Positions 1 through 11,101 of a DNA stretch of 64,000 bases are shown piece after piece. The stretch covers positions 62,001-126,000 of the forward strand of contig CAWJPD010000011.1 in assembly GCA_963844635.1 (NCBI GenBank). Direction: 5' to 3'. Each line of letters starts with the position of its first letter. Positions within the stretch are counted from its first letter, which is position 1. Source of the DNA: JAJPKK01 sp963844635. Lineage in GTDB: Bacteria; Pseudomonadota; Alphaproteobacteria; Rhizobiales; Xanthobacteraceae. The position numbers and the translations under genes are program-made. The notes beneath the pieces are model-generated. The model ran no database searches and was not told the DNA's origin. It worked only from the letters and a program-made list of their open reading frames with translations.

Positions 1-446
1 GGCTGCGCGGCACCATACCAGACGAGCGCCGCACCGATCGGCCGTGCGGCGGCGAGCGCCAACGGATAGCGGGCGGTCTGGCAGACTCCCATTACGGCAA
101 TTTTCGAGGTGTCGGCCTGGGCTACGCCGTCGAGAGCCGTGATCGCCGCCTCGAGCGCGCTGACCGCTTCGGGATCGCCGATCTCGTAGCCCACTTTGCC
201 GCGATGCAGCGCTTCCTGATCCGGATGCCGATAGTAGAAATCGGGGGCGATGGCGACGAAGCCATCCACCGCAAAGCGGTCGGCAACGTCGCGGGTGTGC
301 GGAACGAAGCCGTAGCGCTCGTGCATGACGATGACGCAGGGCGCCTTGTCGGCCGTGGCCGGCACCGCGACGTGAGCGGGCATTCCCGCGCAAGACACCG
401 CGAAGGTTACGATCTCCGCGCTCATCGGTTCGCCGATGACCGTCAT
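1..446 (-). CDS. dienelactone hydrolase family protein, 3' part outside window
   Basis: Alpha/beta hydrolase of the dienelactone hydrolase family; its stop codon lies beyond the left edge. The visible N-terminal ~148 residues start MTVIGEPMSAEIV and contain HERYGF, at the place of the family's H-E-x-x-G turn, and MGVCQTARY, matching the nucleophile elbow G-x-C-x-G except that Thr replaces the first small residue after Gln. Cys is the family nucleophile. The ATG at 446 has an AGCAGG ribosome site, and the gene follows the acetamidase stop (457) by 10 nt, so the two are probably co-transcribed. The substrate cannot be inferred. Confidence 0.8.
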   Translation of the reverse strand, partial: MTVIGEPMSAEIVTFAVSCAGMPAHVAVPATADKAPCVIVMHERYGFVPHTRDVADRFAVDGFVAIAPDFYYRHPDQEALHRGKVGYEIGDPEAVSALEAAITALDGVAQADTSKIAVMGVCQTARYPLALAAARPIGAALVWYGAAQ

Positions 447-456
447 TGCAACCTGC

Positions 457-1483
457 TTACCGTTGAAAGATCGCCTTCGGCAACATGCCGTGCACGCCCT
501 TGGTGCCATCCACGATCTGCGTCACATGCAGGTCGAGGGCAGCGCTCATCAGCATCAGCACATCTTCGCGCGGCAATCCCTTGGTGGCGACGATGAAATT
601 GAGCATTTCGCGGGTCGCGATCTGGGCCGCCTTGTTGAGGTCCGGGTCGAAGCCCATGCTGATGTAGTGGGTCGCGGTCTCGGCCCTTGGCCAGTTGGTG
701 TGCATCCCCTTGTGCAGCACCACCTGGATTTCGCCTTTCAGCGAAGTCTCAACCGCCGACATGCCGACCTCGCCGTCGCCCTGCACGGCGTGGCCGTCGC
801 CGATCGAAATCAGTGCGCCGGGAGCGTGAACGGGCAGAAACAGGCTGGTCCCCGGCTGGAGGTCGTGGTTGTCCATGTTGCCGCCGTAGACGCTTGGCGG
901 GCCGCTCGCCACCCGGCCCATCGAGGGTGGCGGCGCGACCGCGATGACGCCCCAGAACGGCTTGGCCGGTACCACCACTCCAGGCGTGATCTCGATGCGT
1001 TTCTGCGCGGGATCGAAGAACAGCACCTTGTCGCGTGAATAAGGGAAGTCCTCGGGAAGCGAGCCGCGGGTGGCGCGGATGCCCATGCCGGCGATGGGGA
1101 GCCACAGATCGATCGAGCGGATCCTGATCTCGACGGTGTCGCCGATCTCTGCGCCGCGCACGGCGATCGGCCCGTCAAGCGTGTGGTCGTCACGCCCGGC
1201 GCCCGGCGCGCCTTCGAAGGCGGCGTAAAGTTCTGGCGGTATCTTGTCTTTCGGAACGCCAAGGCTTTCGAAGTAACGCGGATTGCCGGTGGTGGTCCAC
1301 AGCCGGACGATGTCGCCGGAGTCAATCGTCAGCACCGGTGGCAGGGTTGCATCGAAAAAGCCGCGGTGCACAGTCGAGGGCGACGCCCTCAATTCGTGGA
1401 CCTGTTCCTCGGCGTTCGCCTGAGCGGCTGCCGCAACGAACGCGAGGAACTCCGATGAACAGCGCCACAGACTTTAGCCTCAT
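457..1483 (-). CDS. acetamidase/formamidase family protein, probable exported form, frameshift in signal peptide
   Basis: Hydrolyses short amides to acid plus ammonia in characterised family members. The ~311-residue body shows family landmarks: PGAGRDDHTLDGPI, the central YGGNMDNHDL metal-site segment, and ISIGDGHAVQGDGEV. The body frame has no good start, but an ATG at 1483 with a strong AGGGGAG ribosome site opens MRLKSVALFI, and the body frame just downstream reads FLAFVAAAAQANAEEQ. A single-base frameshift around 1445-1475 therefore splits what looks like a signal peptide with an A-x-A cleavage site. It lies directly upstream of the dienelactone hydrolase gene. The natural substrate is unknown. 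Confidence 0.8.
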
Positions 1484-1662
1484 CTTCGCTCCCCTTGATG
1501 CTGCGGCTTGGGACGCGGCAGCCTGTTTTCCAAGTCTGCCATAGCTTCGGGAGGGCGATAAGATATTTTGCCGTGCGGTCCGCCTGGTTTGCATCCCATC
1601 CGGGTCGGGCCAGGGGCAGCGTCCGCCGACAAGGTCTGATATTTTCGTGCGAGGAGAGATGC

Positions 1663-2891
1663 ATGCAGGCGCAGCGGTTGATGTCGGCGATGGGCTGCTT
1701 TGTGGTCGCCATCGCTTTGGGCCCGACGCAGATGGCAGCGCAGGCGCAAAGCGCCTCCGTGGGCGATCCAATCAAGGCTTTGGTCGGGCGGCTCGATCTT
1801 GAGCGCTACAAGGCGACCATCAAAGGGCTGACGCAATTCGGCGACCGCACCCAAGGCACCGACCGCAATCGCTCCGCGGTGGAGTGGATCGCCGCGCAAT
1901 TGCGCGGCTACGGGTGCAACCCGGAGCGCATCCACTACGTCTACGATCAACCGATTGCCCGACCACCGAGCGGCGCACAGCCCGAGCGACGCGGCATCAT
2001 CACCAGCGGTGAATTCCGCCCCGGCGCAGGCGGCTCACGATTGCGCGGCATGACGATGCCGGCGACGCCGAATACCAATCCCGACGCGCAGACCGACCTC
2101 GCGCTGCGCGCCCTGAACGCGCAGCAGCCAGGCCCGGGGCCGCGCGAAGAAGTTTTCTGCACCAAGGTCGGAACAACTCATCCTGAGGAGATGTACATCA
2201 TCGGCGCTCACATGGACGGGCGCGGCTTCGGGGAAGCCGCCGACGACGACGGCTCCGGCACCGCTTTGGTGATGGAAGCGGCGCGCATTTTCAGTGCGTC
2301 GGATGTTCAGACCGATCGATCGATCCGATTTGTACTATGGAACAACGAAGAGACCGGCCACAACGGCGCCCACGCCTATGTCGAGCAGCGCGCGGCCCTT
2401 CAGGGCAAACAGGAGCCTCCGGGGTCGGGCGTGTATCCCGAACCAAAATGGCTTGGCATGATCCAGCACGACATGATGCTGTGGGATCACGGCATGCCGC
2501 GCGCGGACGGCACCGTCAGCCCCGAGCAGCGTCCCGAAGCCGACATCAATATTGAATTCCAATCGCGGGCGAGGCTCGCCGACCAGGCGATGAAGCTCGC
2601 TTTCTTTTTCCGCGACGCCAACGAAAAATATGCCACCGACTACCCGGCCGCTGTCGGCAATCACATGACCAACACCGATTCCAACGATTTCATGGACCTC
2701 GTTCCCGCGATCAGCCTGCGCGAAAATGAACGCGGTCGCAAGAGATTGGTGCCGGATGGAATCCGCAATATCATCAACCCAGCGATCGTTTTGCTGCATA
2801 TTTGGACAAGGACTTTCGCCTGGGCCTCAATGCCGTGCAAACGACGCTGGCAGCGGTCGCCCAGCTTGCCGGTGCGAGCGTGAAGAAATAG
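1663..2891 (+). CDS. secreted M28-family zinc metallopeptidase
   Basis: Predicted exported aminopeptidase/carboxypeptidase-like M28 enzyme. ATG 1663 follows GAGGAGAG and gives MQAQRLMSAMGCFVVAIALGPTQMAAQA, a signal peptide with an AQA cleavage site. Zinc-site segments visible: GAHMDGR (His near residue 182), EAADDDGSGTA (bridging Asp), NNEETGHNGA (catalytic/metal Glu pair near 228) and NHMTNTDSNDF further on. The last ~30 codons are out of frame: past a one-base slip near 2790 the other frame reads AYLDKDFRLGLNAVQTTLAAV and ends at TAG 2889-2891. Faces away from the acetamidase gene. Substrate unknown. Confidence 0.85.
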
Positions 2892-3006
2892 TCGCGAGGG
2901 CGGGGTGACACCGACGTCATCTGTTGATTGTAACATTGGGGTGGCCGCGCCCTACGCAACCGGTTCGATTGAATCGAATCTGCGAAATGCTTAACGACGA
3001 GCGTCT

Positions 3007-3101
3007 GATCCCGTAAAGTTGCAGACTTTTCGGAGCAGATCATGCGCAAAATCGATGATAATCGAACGAGAGGCGATCGAAGCTGAACGCATCCTGTTCT
3101 A
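3007..3101 (-). repeat. A/C mosaic repeat, minus orientation
   Basis: Module C (GGATCATGCGC-type palindrome around a CCGAAAAGT core) followed by module A (GGGATGCGTTCAG-like). The outer TAG of module A is the stop codon of the MetE-like gene. Confidence 0.75.
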
Positions 3102-4273
3102 GGCCCAAAGCTCCTGGGTGGCGAGGCGTGCCCCTTCTGCCAGCGCCTCGAGCTTCGCCCACATGATGCTGGGATGGACGCGGCGGTACGTCGGGCTTTG
3201 CGCAAATCCGCAATCGGTACTGGCGATCACGTTCTCTCGCCCGACCAGCCGGGCGAGCCGGACGATCCGTTCGCACACAAGCTGCGGATGCTCGACGATG
3301 TTGGTCGCGTGGCTGATGACGCCGGGGATCAAAACCTTCCCGGACGGCAGCTTGACGTCGCGCCACACCGTCCACTCGTGCTCGTGGCGGGGATTGGCTC
3401 CTTCAATCACATAACCGCCGGCACGAACTTTCAGTATCAGATCGACGATGTCCTTGAGCGGTACGTCGCTCGTATGTGGCCCCGGCCAGCTTCCCCAGCA
3501 CACATGGTAGCGCACGCGGTGCTCGGGAATGCCGTCGAGCGCGTGGTTGAGAACCTCGATATAGCGCTCCGACCCAATGCCGATAGTCGGCAGAAACTCG
3601 CCGGCGGCACCATGCGATCGTAGGTCACCGCGGTGCGGGCATCGTCGAGCTGCAGCAGGAAACCGGAAGTCGACGATGAGCCGGTATTCGGTGCGCATCG
3701 CGTCCGCGATCGCGGCAAGGCACTCCTCGTCGTCGCGAAAGAATTCGTTCTTGCGGTCGGGGATGACGCTTGCAGGCGCGGCGACCGGCAGGAAGGCATC
3801 GACGACCTCCGTTCCCGCAAGCGCCGCGCGCAGATTGTCGATGTCGCGCTTGACCGCCGCCTCGCCGGTATAGGCGATCGGCACCGACGCAGTGCAGCCT
3901 CCCATTGTGAGGCCGGCGTATCGCGCGCATCGAGCTCGGCATAGAACTCCGCGAACCTGGTGCGGTCGGCGCCGCGGGTGAACGGGTTTGCACCCGCCTC
4001 GAAGCGGTCGCCGTTGAAATCCGCGAGAGGCGCTCCAGCGCATATTGCGACCAGCTGATCGTCTTTCCGAACTCTCCGTCGCTGACCACGTCGATGCCGA
4101 CCTCGCGCCTGGTGCCGCACGATTTCGGCGACCGAATCTGTCAGGCACGCGCCGAATGCGGCCTCGTCCACCGGCTCGCCGTTCTGGGCAGTGCGCAGGA
4201 AGGCGATCAGCTCCGGCGGCCGGATCAGACTGCCGACATGCGTGGTCAGGATGCGCTCGGTGCTGCGTTTCAC
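3099..4273 (-). CDS. MetE-like (cobalamin-independent methionine synthase II family) protein, several frameshifts
   Basis: Stitched over several frame changes the protein reads MKRSTERILTTHVGSLIRPPEL..., GIDVVSDGEFGKTISW-like, DFNGDRFEAGANPF..., VIPDRKNEFF..., then a long intact stretch with YHVCWGSWPGPH, GANPRHEHEWTVW and ASTDCGFAQ. These are the three zinc/thiolate segments (HxC, E, C) of the MetE C-terminal/epoxyalkane:CoM transferase-like family. Length ~390 aa fits the single-domain family. Such stand-alone proteins are often labelled methyltransferases, but true methionine synthase activity is unproven. Start is GTG 4273 with no clear ribosome site. Stop TAG lies in the adjoining repeat. 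Confidence 0.75.
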
Positions 4274-4393
4274 GACGATGCTCGCGAAGGGAGTTTACGG
4301 GCTTCGCTTAGGCGCTCGCAGCCGCTATGACAAGCGGGCGTGTATCCCCGCAATCTCCACAGGATGGGTTGTGCGCAGTGCTAGTGTTCTGAC

Positions 4394-4551
4394 TCTGACA
4401 CTTGATCCCCTTTTTGTCATGCCCCGCTTCAAGCGGGGCATCCAGTACCCCATGACTCGCATTAGAGAACGAGTTTTCCAACGAACTCCGGTGGTTACTG
4501 GATCGCCCGGTCAAGCCGGGCGATGACAATGAAAGTGGATTAAGTGTTAGA
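4394..4551. repeat. snap-back repeat family E, copy 1
   Basis: About 158 bp with arms that pair over most of their length: outer TCTGACACTTGATCC against GGATTAAGTGTTAGA, then TGTCAT and GC-rich inner hairpins (CCCCGCTTCAAGCGGGG and CCCGGTCAAGCCGGG), each followed or preceded by ATCCAGTA/TACTGGAT. Occupies most of the gap between the MetE-like and EutA-like genes. The same structure recurs at 14199-14404. Confidence 0.75.
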
Positions 4552-4603
4552 CACGGAAGCACTCAGCCTGATCCCCTGCCTGCGCCACGACGAGCGATCA
4601 ACG

Positions 4604-6153
4604 ATGGCCGGTTCATGCACGAACTCGACTTCTACCACGAACATCGCGCCGACCTCCGATCAGGAGCGCGCCGCGATTGCGCAATTCATCTGGAGCCAGG
4701 AGAATGTCGAGCTTTCGACGGTCGGCATCGATATCGGCAGCTCGACCTCGCATCTGCTGTTCGCCAAGGTGCTGCTGCAGCGCCAAAGCCAGGGCCTGTC
4801 GAGCCGCTTCGTCGCCGTGCATCGGCAGGTGACTTGGCGCTCGCCGATCATGCTGACGCCGTTCCTGGCCGACGGCACCATCGATGCGGGCAGCGCTCGG
4901 CGCCTTCATCGCGCAGCTGCTACCGCGATGCCGGCATGGCGCGCAGCGACGTCGACAGCGGCGCCGTGATCCTGACCGGGCGAAGCGATCAAACGCAAAA
5001 ACGCGCTGGCGATCGACGAGCTGTTCGCCGCGGAGGCCGGCAAGTTCGTCTGCGCCACCGCCGGCCACAAGCTCGAATGCACGCTCGCCGCACATGGCTC
5101 GGGCGCGGTCAAGCTCTCGCAGGAGCGCGGCGAATGCCTGCTCCATGTCGATATCGGCGGCGGCACGACGAAGCTCGCGCTGATCGACAACGGGGCACAT
5201 CCTCGGCGTTGCCGCCTTTGCCGCGGGCGGCCGGCTTGATCGCCGCCGACGAACGGGGCGAGTGGACGCGCGTCGACGATTCGGCGCCGTCTCGTCGCCG
5301 AAGCAGCTCGGCGTCGCGACCGATCCGGCAACGCTCGCGCAGATGCCAGCTCCGCGCGAGGCGATCGCGCGCCCGGCTCGCAGCGGTCGCCGCCGACCAC
5401 ATACTCGGCGTCGCGCCGTCGATCGCTCGGACAGTCGCTGCTGCTGACCGCAGCCGCTTGCGGCGCATGCCGACGCCGGCGGCGCTCACCTTTTCGGGCG
5501 GCGTCTCGGAATATATGTTTCGGCCACGAGGAGCGCGAATACGGCGACATCGCCAAGCTGCTTGCGCGCGCGAACTGCGCGCCGAGCTCGGCCGCCGCAC
5601 GGCAGCTCCGCTCGATCGATCCCGGCCAGCGCATCCGCGCGACCGTGATCGGCGCGTCGCAATTCACGGTGCAGGTGAGCGGCAAGACGATCCATCTGCC
5701 GAAGCCCGGCGTGTTGCCGGTGCATAGCGTCCCGTCGTCCATGGTCGGGCGCGAGGTCATCGAAGCTGAGCGTCGATCGACGTCGCGGCGCTTGCTGGCG
5801 GCGATCAGCGATGCCCTTGGGCGGCACGACCTGGACCCGGCGGCGCGCCTCGCGATGGCGTTCTCCTGGGCAAGGCGATCCCGATTACGCCGCCTCGCCG
5901 CCGCCGGACGCGCCATCATGGCGGCGGTCGCGCCCGGAAGGAACGCGCACGCAGCCGCTGCTGTCTGATGATCGACGGCGATATCGGCAAGTACGCTCGG
6001 CCGGATCCTCGCCGAGGAACTCGGGCTCGACGGTCGATCTCGTCGTCGATCGACGGCGTGCAGCTCCAGGACCTCGATTACGTCGATGTCGGCGAACCGA
6101 TCTCGCCGCCCGGCGTGGTGCCCGTCGTGATCAAGTCGCTGTTGTTTTCCTGA
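4604..6153 (+). CDS. eutA: EutA-like ethanolamine ammonia-lyase reactivating factor, several frameshifts
   Basis: Actin/Hsp70-fold ATPase; EutA in enteric bacteria exchanges damaged cobalamin in ethanolamine ammonia-lyase. Joining frames gives VELSTVGIDIGSSTSHLLFAKVLLQRQ (phosphate-1 loop near the N-terminus), a middle segment ELFAAEAGKFVCATAGHKLECTLAAHGSGA, LHVDIGGGTTKLALIDNG (phosphate-2), ALTFSGGVSEYMF, QFTVQVSGKTIHLPKPGVLPVHSVP, and a C-terminus DYVDVGEPISPPGVVPVVIKSLLFS. About 516 aa, close to EutA. The slips are mainly extra bases (for example near 4980 and 5194). No eutB/eutC or microcompartment genes are visible, so the partner enzyme is elsewhere or different. Confidence 0.75.
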
Positions 6154-6183
6154 GCCGCAAGCCTTTGCACGTCTCGGCTCCGG

Positions 6184-6322
6184 GAGCGGGATGCGTTCAG
6201 TTTGAAGCGCTCTCGCCAATTCTTCTTGCGCATCCGTCGCGGACTGCGCTCGACGACGGATGCGTGGTGATTTTGCCCATGATCTTTGTCCGAAAAGTCT
6301 GCAACTTTTCGGGATCATGCGC
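6184..6322 (+). repeat. A-B-C mosaic repeat, plus orientation
   Basis: Full three-module copy: A (GCGGGATGCGTTCAG...), B (palindrome of CATCCGTCG/CGACGGATG type) and C (CCGAAAAGTCTGCAACTTTTCGG core). Sits between the convergent EutA-like and CBS genes; the CBS stop codon is three bases past its end. Confidence 0.8.
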
Positions 6323-6324
6323 AG

Positions 6325-6756
6325 TCACGCGGTCTGGATGTAGTCCCGCAGGGCCTCATGCTCCTGCTGGAATTCGCCAAGCCGCGCTTTCACCACGTCC
6401 CCGATGGAGATAATGCCGACAAGGCGGCCACTTTCGACCACCGGCACATGCCGAAACTTGCGCGCGGTCATCAATTCCATGATTTCGGCAATCGTTTCGT
6501 TCTCCGTGCAGGTCACGACCTTGCGCGTCATGACCTCCCCTACCGCGATCGAAAGCGATGCTGTCCCGTTCTCGTGAAGCAGCCGCACAATATCGCGCTC
6601 CGAAATGATCCCCAGAAGGCGGCGACCGGCATCGGCGACGACAAGCGCACCGATGCGATGTTGCGCCAACATGGCAACGACCTCCCCCAGCGTCGCATCC
6701 GGCTCGATCGTGACAACCCTGCTACCCTTCGCTGACAAAATGGCCCTGACGGTCAT
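6325..6756 (-). CDS. CBS-pair domain protein
   Basis: 143-residue protein made of two CBS motifs: residues ~5-60 (SRVVTIEPDATLGEVVAMLAQHRIGALVVAD) and ~75-130 (VVTCTENETIAEIMELMTARKFRHVPVVESGRLVGIISIGDVV). CBS pairs bind adenine nucleotides and usually regulate a partner; no catalytic domain is fused here. Start ATG 6756 is set by AAGGAGG seven bases upstream. No partner gene is recognisable next to it. Widespread in rhizobia as a stand-alone protein. Confidence 0.9.
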   Translation of the reverse strand: MTVRAILSAKGSRVVTIEPDATLGEVVAMLAQHRIGALVVADAGRRLLGIISERDIVRLLHENGTASLSIAVGEVMTRKVVTCTENETIAEIMELMTARKFRHVPVVESGRLVGIISIGDVVKARLGEFQQEHEALRDYIQTA

Positions 6757-7021
6757 GGCAGCCTCCTTGATCAACTCTGCATCAGGCGTGCTTAACTCTG
6801 ACCAACGCATTCCATCTGCTCCGTCATTGTTGCACTGCCCGACATTCACAACAACCAGGTGCAAAGGATGTGATCGTGCACCGCACAATCGATGGAGGGC
6901 TTGTCGACCATGGGGACATGACAGAACCCGAAATGACGGGCATATAGGGAATAACCGACGCGCTTCGCCGGTCAGTCCCTCATCGGCCGGCGCTCTCCAT
7001 GGCCGCGCAAGGAATGAGTTC

Positions 7022-8159
7022 ATGAACGATCTGACGCCGCGCTATGGCATCGACTCCTATCTCGACTGGATCCAAGGAAGGCGTGCCCGTCGATGAGGAT
7101 TTCGGCTGCGACCTGTTCGCGGTGGAGACCGCGCCGTGGCCGCGTTCGGCGTCAAAGCGGCGGCGATGCCATCTCAAGGGCCGCGGCGATTTCGCCAGCA
7201 TGTTCCTGTTCGAGATCCCGCCCGGCGGCCCATCGCGCCGCAGCGCCATCTCTATGAGGAGGTGATCTACGTGCTCGAAGGCACCGGCTCGACGCAGCTC
7301 GATTCGCCGACGGCGCCAAGCGCAGCTTCGAATGGGGCCGCGCAGCCTGTTCGCGATCCCGCTCAATGCCAGCATCGCCATTTCAACGGCAGCGGCCGAG
7401 AAGCGCGCGCTGATCGCGTCAGCACCACGAACATGCCGCTCGTCATGAATATCTTCCACAACGAGCGCTTCATCTTCGACACCGAATGCGAGTTCGCCGA
7501 CCGCATGGGCAAGGACGAGTATTACAACGGCGAAGGCGATCTCATCATGGTCCGGCACGGCAACCACATGTGGGAGACGAATTTCGTCCCCGATCTCGCC
7601 GCGACTCGAGCTGCAATCGTGGGACGATCGCGGCGGCGGGGGCACCAACATCATGTTCGTGCTCGCCGACTGGAGCATGCACGCGCACATCTCGGAAATG
7701 CCGCCCGGCACCTACAAGAAGGCGCACCGCCACGGCCCCGGCGCCCATGTGATGTGCGTCGTCGGCACCGGCTATTCGCTGCTATGGTATCGAGGGCGAG
7801 AAGGATTTCCTGCGCCTCGACTGGAAGCACGGCGTGGTGTTTCCGCCGGCCGACCGGCAGCTCCATCAGCATTTCAACACCAGCAACGCTCCCGGCGCGC
7901 TATCTCGCGACCAGCATCGGCGGCATCCGCTATCCGCTCACCGCGGCGGCGCGCCGCTCGCGGCGGCGGCGGCAAGCCGGCGAAGAAGCAGGCCGTGTCG
8001 CTCAGCATCAAGGAAGGCGGCGACCAGATCGAATACGAGGACCAGGATCCGCGCATCCATCCGCTCTGGCTCGAGGAAATGAAGAAGAACGGCGTCACGC
8101 CGCGAATGCAGAAATACTTTCCGGAGGATGGTGCGCCGGCGACGGAGGCAGCCGAGTAA
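7022..8159 (+). CDS. double-cupin domain protein, several frameshifts
   Basis: Stitched product of ~380 aa beginning MNDLTPRYGIDSYLDWIQ. First cupin: FEIPPGG...APQRHLYEEVIYVLEGTGSTQLD; second cupin: MHAHISEMPPGTYKKAHRHGPGAHVMCVVGTGYSLLWY, with the HxHxxxxxH-type metal residues. The C-terminus DPRIHPLWLEEMKKNGVTPRMQKYF is intact. Bicupins of this layout include dioxygenases and isomerases, but no specific function can be assigned. ATG 7022 has AGGAA upstream. The frame breaks (for instance CAAGGAAGGC near 7075, one extra G) are single-base slips. Confidence 0.75.
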
Positions 8160-8174
8160 GAAGCATTTTTCTGC

Positions 8175-9530
8175 ATGCCGTCCGGATCGATCTGGATCGA
8201 CATTACCGAGCTGTTCGATCACTTCCGCATAACCTCACATCCGACCGGCGTGAGCCGGACAGTGCTTTCGGTTGCCGATGCGCTGATTGCCGAGCCGGGA
8301 CTTGCTTTTCGCGACATCCGGCCGCTGTTCTGGCATCCATTGCACAACTGCCCGTTGACGATCACGGATCGGCAATTGCTGCCGCTCTCCGAATTCTTCC
8401 CGAAGCTCGCGGCTTATTATGCGGAAGCAGGTTTTGCGTTCCGTACGCGGTCGCGCGCGGCAAAGGTCTTTGCAACCTCGATGCCGAGATCGCTACGCTA
8501 CCGGCTGTTTCCCGGAGACAATGGCGTCGTTCAGTTTGCGCGATGGGCGCAGCGGCACAAGGTGGGGCTTGCTCCCGTGAGTCTCGGCCGCGGAGACTGC
8601 CTGTTCCTTCCAGGTTCCTTCTGGCTGGGACGGTACCTTCATCGCCTGCTGGCGCATGCACGCACGGCAGACGTACAAGTGACCGCGTTCATCCACGATG
8701 TGCTGCCGCTATCGCATCCCGAGTGGCTGCCCCGTCGTCATAGCGAGCAGTTCCGCCGCGGCTACGAAACGCTGCTGCCGAATTGCGCGGCAATCATCTG
8801 CAATTCGCAATATACGCGCGCAGAGCTTCCCCGATATTTGGCGCTGCCCGAACATTTGGCGATCCAGACTTGTCGGCTCGCCGATGCAGTCCCGGCGAGG
8901 CCCGCGGGCCCGCATGCGGGCCGCCTTTCGGAGTACCTCCACCAGCGTTACGTCCTGTTCGTTTCGACTCTGATTCCGCGCAAGAATCACCGGCTGCTGG
9001 TCAAGGCCTGGGAGCTGTTGCGGGCCCGGCACGGTTCGGCCACCCCCCTCCTGCTGTTTGCGGGGTTCGGCGCGCCGGACCACATACTCGCCCACATGGT
9101 GGAACGGCAGAACGCTAATTTCTGTCGGATCGTGATACTCGGCAGCGTCGACGAGGCGAGCCTTGAAACCCTCTACCGGCACGCTTGGATCACGGCCTAT
9201 CCGAGCCTCGCCGAGGGTTTTGGCCTGCCCGTCGCCGAGGCGCTCAGTCGCGGGAAAGCGTGCCTTGCGGCGCCGAGCGGCGGAATTCGTGAAATCGCGC
9301 CGGACCTGATCGATTTCATCGACCCGCACGACCCGGCGAGCATCGCTGACAAAGTCAGCGTCTATCTCGCCGATCAGGCGCAGCTCGCGGCGCGCGAAGC
9401 GGAAATCAAGCGGCGCTATCGTTCGACCGGTTGGCCCGACTGCGCCCGCGCCATTCGCAGGGTGATCGAGAATACCGTCAGTCGATCGCCCCTGCCGGAC
9501 GGAGAAGGGCACGAAAACACCGCACCGTGA
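8175..9530 (+). CDS. glycosyltransferase family 4-type (GT-B) protein
   Basis: 451-residue GT-B glycosyltransferase, intact. N-terminal half has IWIDITELFDHFRITSHPTGVSRTV and FIHDVLPLSHPEWLP; C-terminal Rossmann half has RYVLFVSTLIPRKNHRLLVKAWELL and the nucleotide-sugar binding signature YPSLAEGFGLPVAEALSRG near residues 340-358, with E-x7-E. The N-terminal TGVSRTV type occurs in polysaccharide glycosyltransferases. It starts 16 nt after the cupin stop with only a weak ribosome site. Donor and acceptor unknown; surface glycan assembly is likely. Confidence 0.85.
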   Translation: MPSGSIWIDITELFDHFRITSHPTGVSRTVLSVADALIAEPGLAFRDIRPLFWHPLHNCPLTITDRQLLPLSEFFPKLAAYYAEAGFAFRTRSRAAKVFATSMPRSLRYRLFPGDNGVVQFARWAQRHKVGLAPVSLGRGDCLFLPGSFWLGRYLHRLLAHARTADVQVTAFIHDVLPLSHPEWLPRRHSEQFRRGYETLLPNCAAIICNSQYTRAELPRYLALPEHLAIQTCRLADAVPARPAGPHAGRLSEYLHQRYVLFVSTLIPRKNHRLLVKAWELLRARHGSATPLLLFAGFGAPDHILAHMVERQNANFCRIVILGSVDEASLETLYRHAWITAYPSLAEGFGLPVAEALSRGKACLAAPSGGIREIAPDLIDFIDPHDPASIADKVSVYLADQAQLAAREAEIKRRYRSTGWPDCARAIRRVIENTVSRSPLPDGEGHENTAP

Positions 9531-9617
9531 AGGAGCCGTGCACCGCCTTGGGCCGTTCTCCATCTCTGACAATCCGCAGCATCGGCGCGCCCGCGCGCGG
9601 CGCCCGGTCCGCGGTGT

Positions 9618-11101
9618 TCAATGCGGCCTGATCACCTTATAGAGCTGGAAACGGCCGCCATCATAGACAGGCGCAAGGAATTGCGGCGCCGGGTTGCGAG
9701 CCTCGTCGTCGGTGAACAGAACATAGACATAATCGAAGCGGTCCTGCCACGAGCTCCAGTAGCGAGGATTGTCCTGGTGCTTCGGCGTCTCGATCGCGTC
9801 CATGAGTTCGGCAACGGTCGGAGGCTGCCCATCCTCGGTGTCGACCTGATCGCGATATTTTTTTCGCACATGCATGATCTGCTTGCCGGGGACCGTGAAC
9901 GCGGTGGTGACCAGCGCCGACCGCTCGATCATCGCGAGGCAGGCAGCGTGGACGAGGCCGAGATCGGCGACGTCATCGCCGCCGCTCGGGTCGGCATAGG
10001 CGACGAGGATTTTCGAACCGGGGCTGATCCGCTTGATCGAATTGCGGAACTCGAGCGTGACCGGCGACAGCTCCGCCCAGGCAACATCCACTTCGATCAC
10101 CCGCATCAGCACAAGCGCCAGTGTCAACGCCAGGAAGGCGCGTCGCACCAACTGGTTGCCGGGCTCCATATGCGAACAGGCGATCGCCATGAAGGCAAGT
10201 GCGATGGGCAGGCGCTGGTCGGCCATGTAAACGGCGAACAGGGTCCGCGGCATGGCGAGATAAACGACGGCACCCACGCTCAGGAGCGACAAGCCGATCG
10301 GGTGAAACCGAAACAGCCTGTGGCGCACCGACCAGATCAGGGCGCAGGACATGACCGCCACCAGCGCGAAGGCGGCCATATCGGAGTAGACCTGGATGAC
10401 GTAGATGAGACCATCGATCTTGCCGCGCGGCTCCCAGCCATAATCCCACAGTCCAAGTGTCGGGCTGAGCAGCAGTAGCGGGACGACCGGCAGGAATGGC
10501 AGGCCGGCGGAGAAGAACTCGGTCGCTTGCCGGCCCGCGGGCGCTCCCCGCTTGCTCCACAGGCGCCACAGCGCAACGCCAGCACTTCGATGCCGTAAAT
10601 GCCAACGGCATAGAGATGGCAGAAGAACAGCGCAATCACGAAGGCCGTCGAGACCGCGAGCCGGAGAATCAAAGGCCGATCGAGCAGAGCCAGCCAGGCT
10701 GCAAGCGCCCACAAGGCAAGACCCACGCCAAACAAGTAATTCATAATTCCGACAAGGAAGACGAAATTGTACAGCAACGGGCACACGATCAGCGGCAGCG
10801 CCGACCAGCGCCCGAACAGCACCCGGTTGACCGCAAGCGTTCCCGACACGATCAGCGCAAAGGTCGAAATCGTAAATATCTGGCCGGCCATATAGATGTT
10901 GACGAACCGCGCCAGCGGCGGCAGCAGGATGTCCATCACCAGGTTGGGAACGATCTGCCAGTCGATCTCGTAATACTCAGCGAGATTGGGAACATGCCCG
11001 ATCGCGGCGATGACGTGCATGCGCGCGAGGTGGTTCATGTAGTCTTCGATCGGCGGCAGCGGATGCGTAATGATCGGGATCGAGGCGATCACCGTGAACA
11101 A
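9618..11101 (-). CDS. polytopic membrane protein of unknown function, one frameshift, start uncertain
   Basis: About 490 residues rich in hydrophobic helices (FTISTFALIVSGTLAV, ALPLIVCPLLYNFVFLVGIMNYLFGVGLALWALAAWLALL, LAVSTAFVIALFFCHLYAVGIYGIEVLAL, FALVAVMSCALIWSV, LALTLALVLMRVIEV) followed by a soluble C-terminal domain (~170 aa). The layout recalls GT-C-like membrane glycosyltransferases, but I see no catalytic motif and leave it unassigned. A frame slip lies near 10560. The given start is TTG 11101; the same frame is open further upstream (GFRIFVLCTL), so the first helix probably begins earlier. Convergent with the preceding glycosyltransferase gene. Confidence 0.7.
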
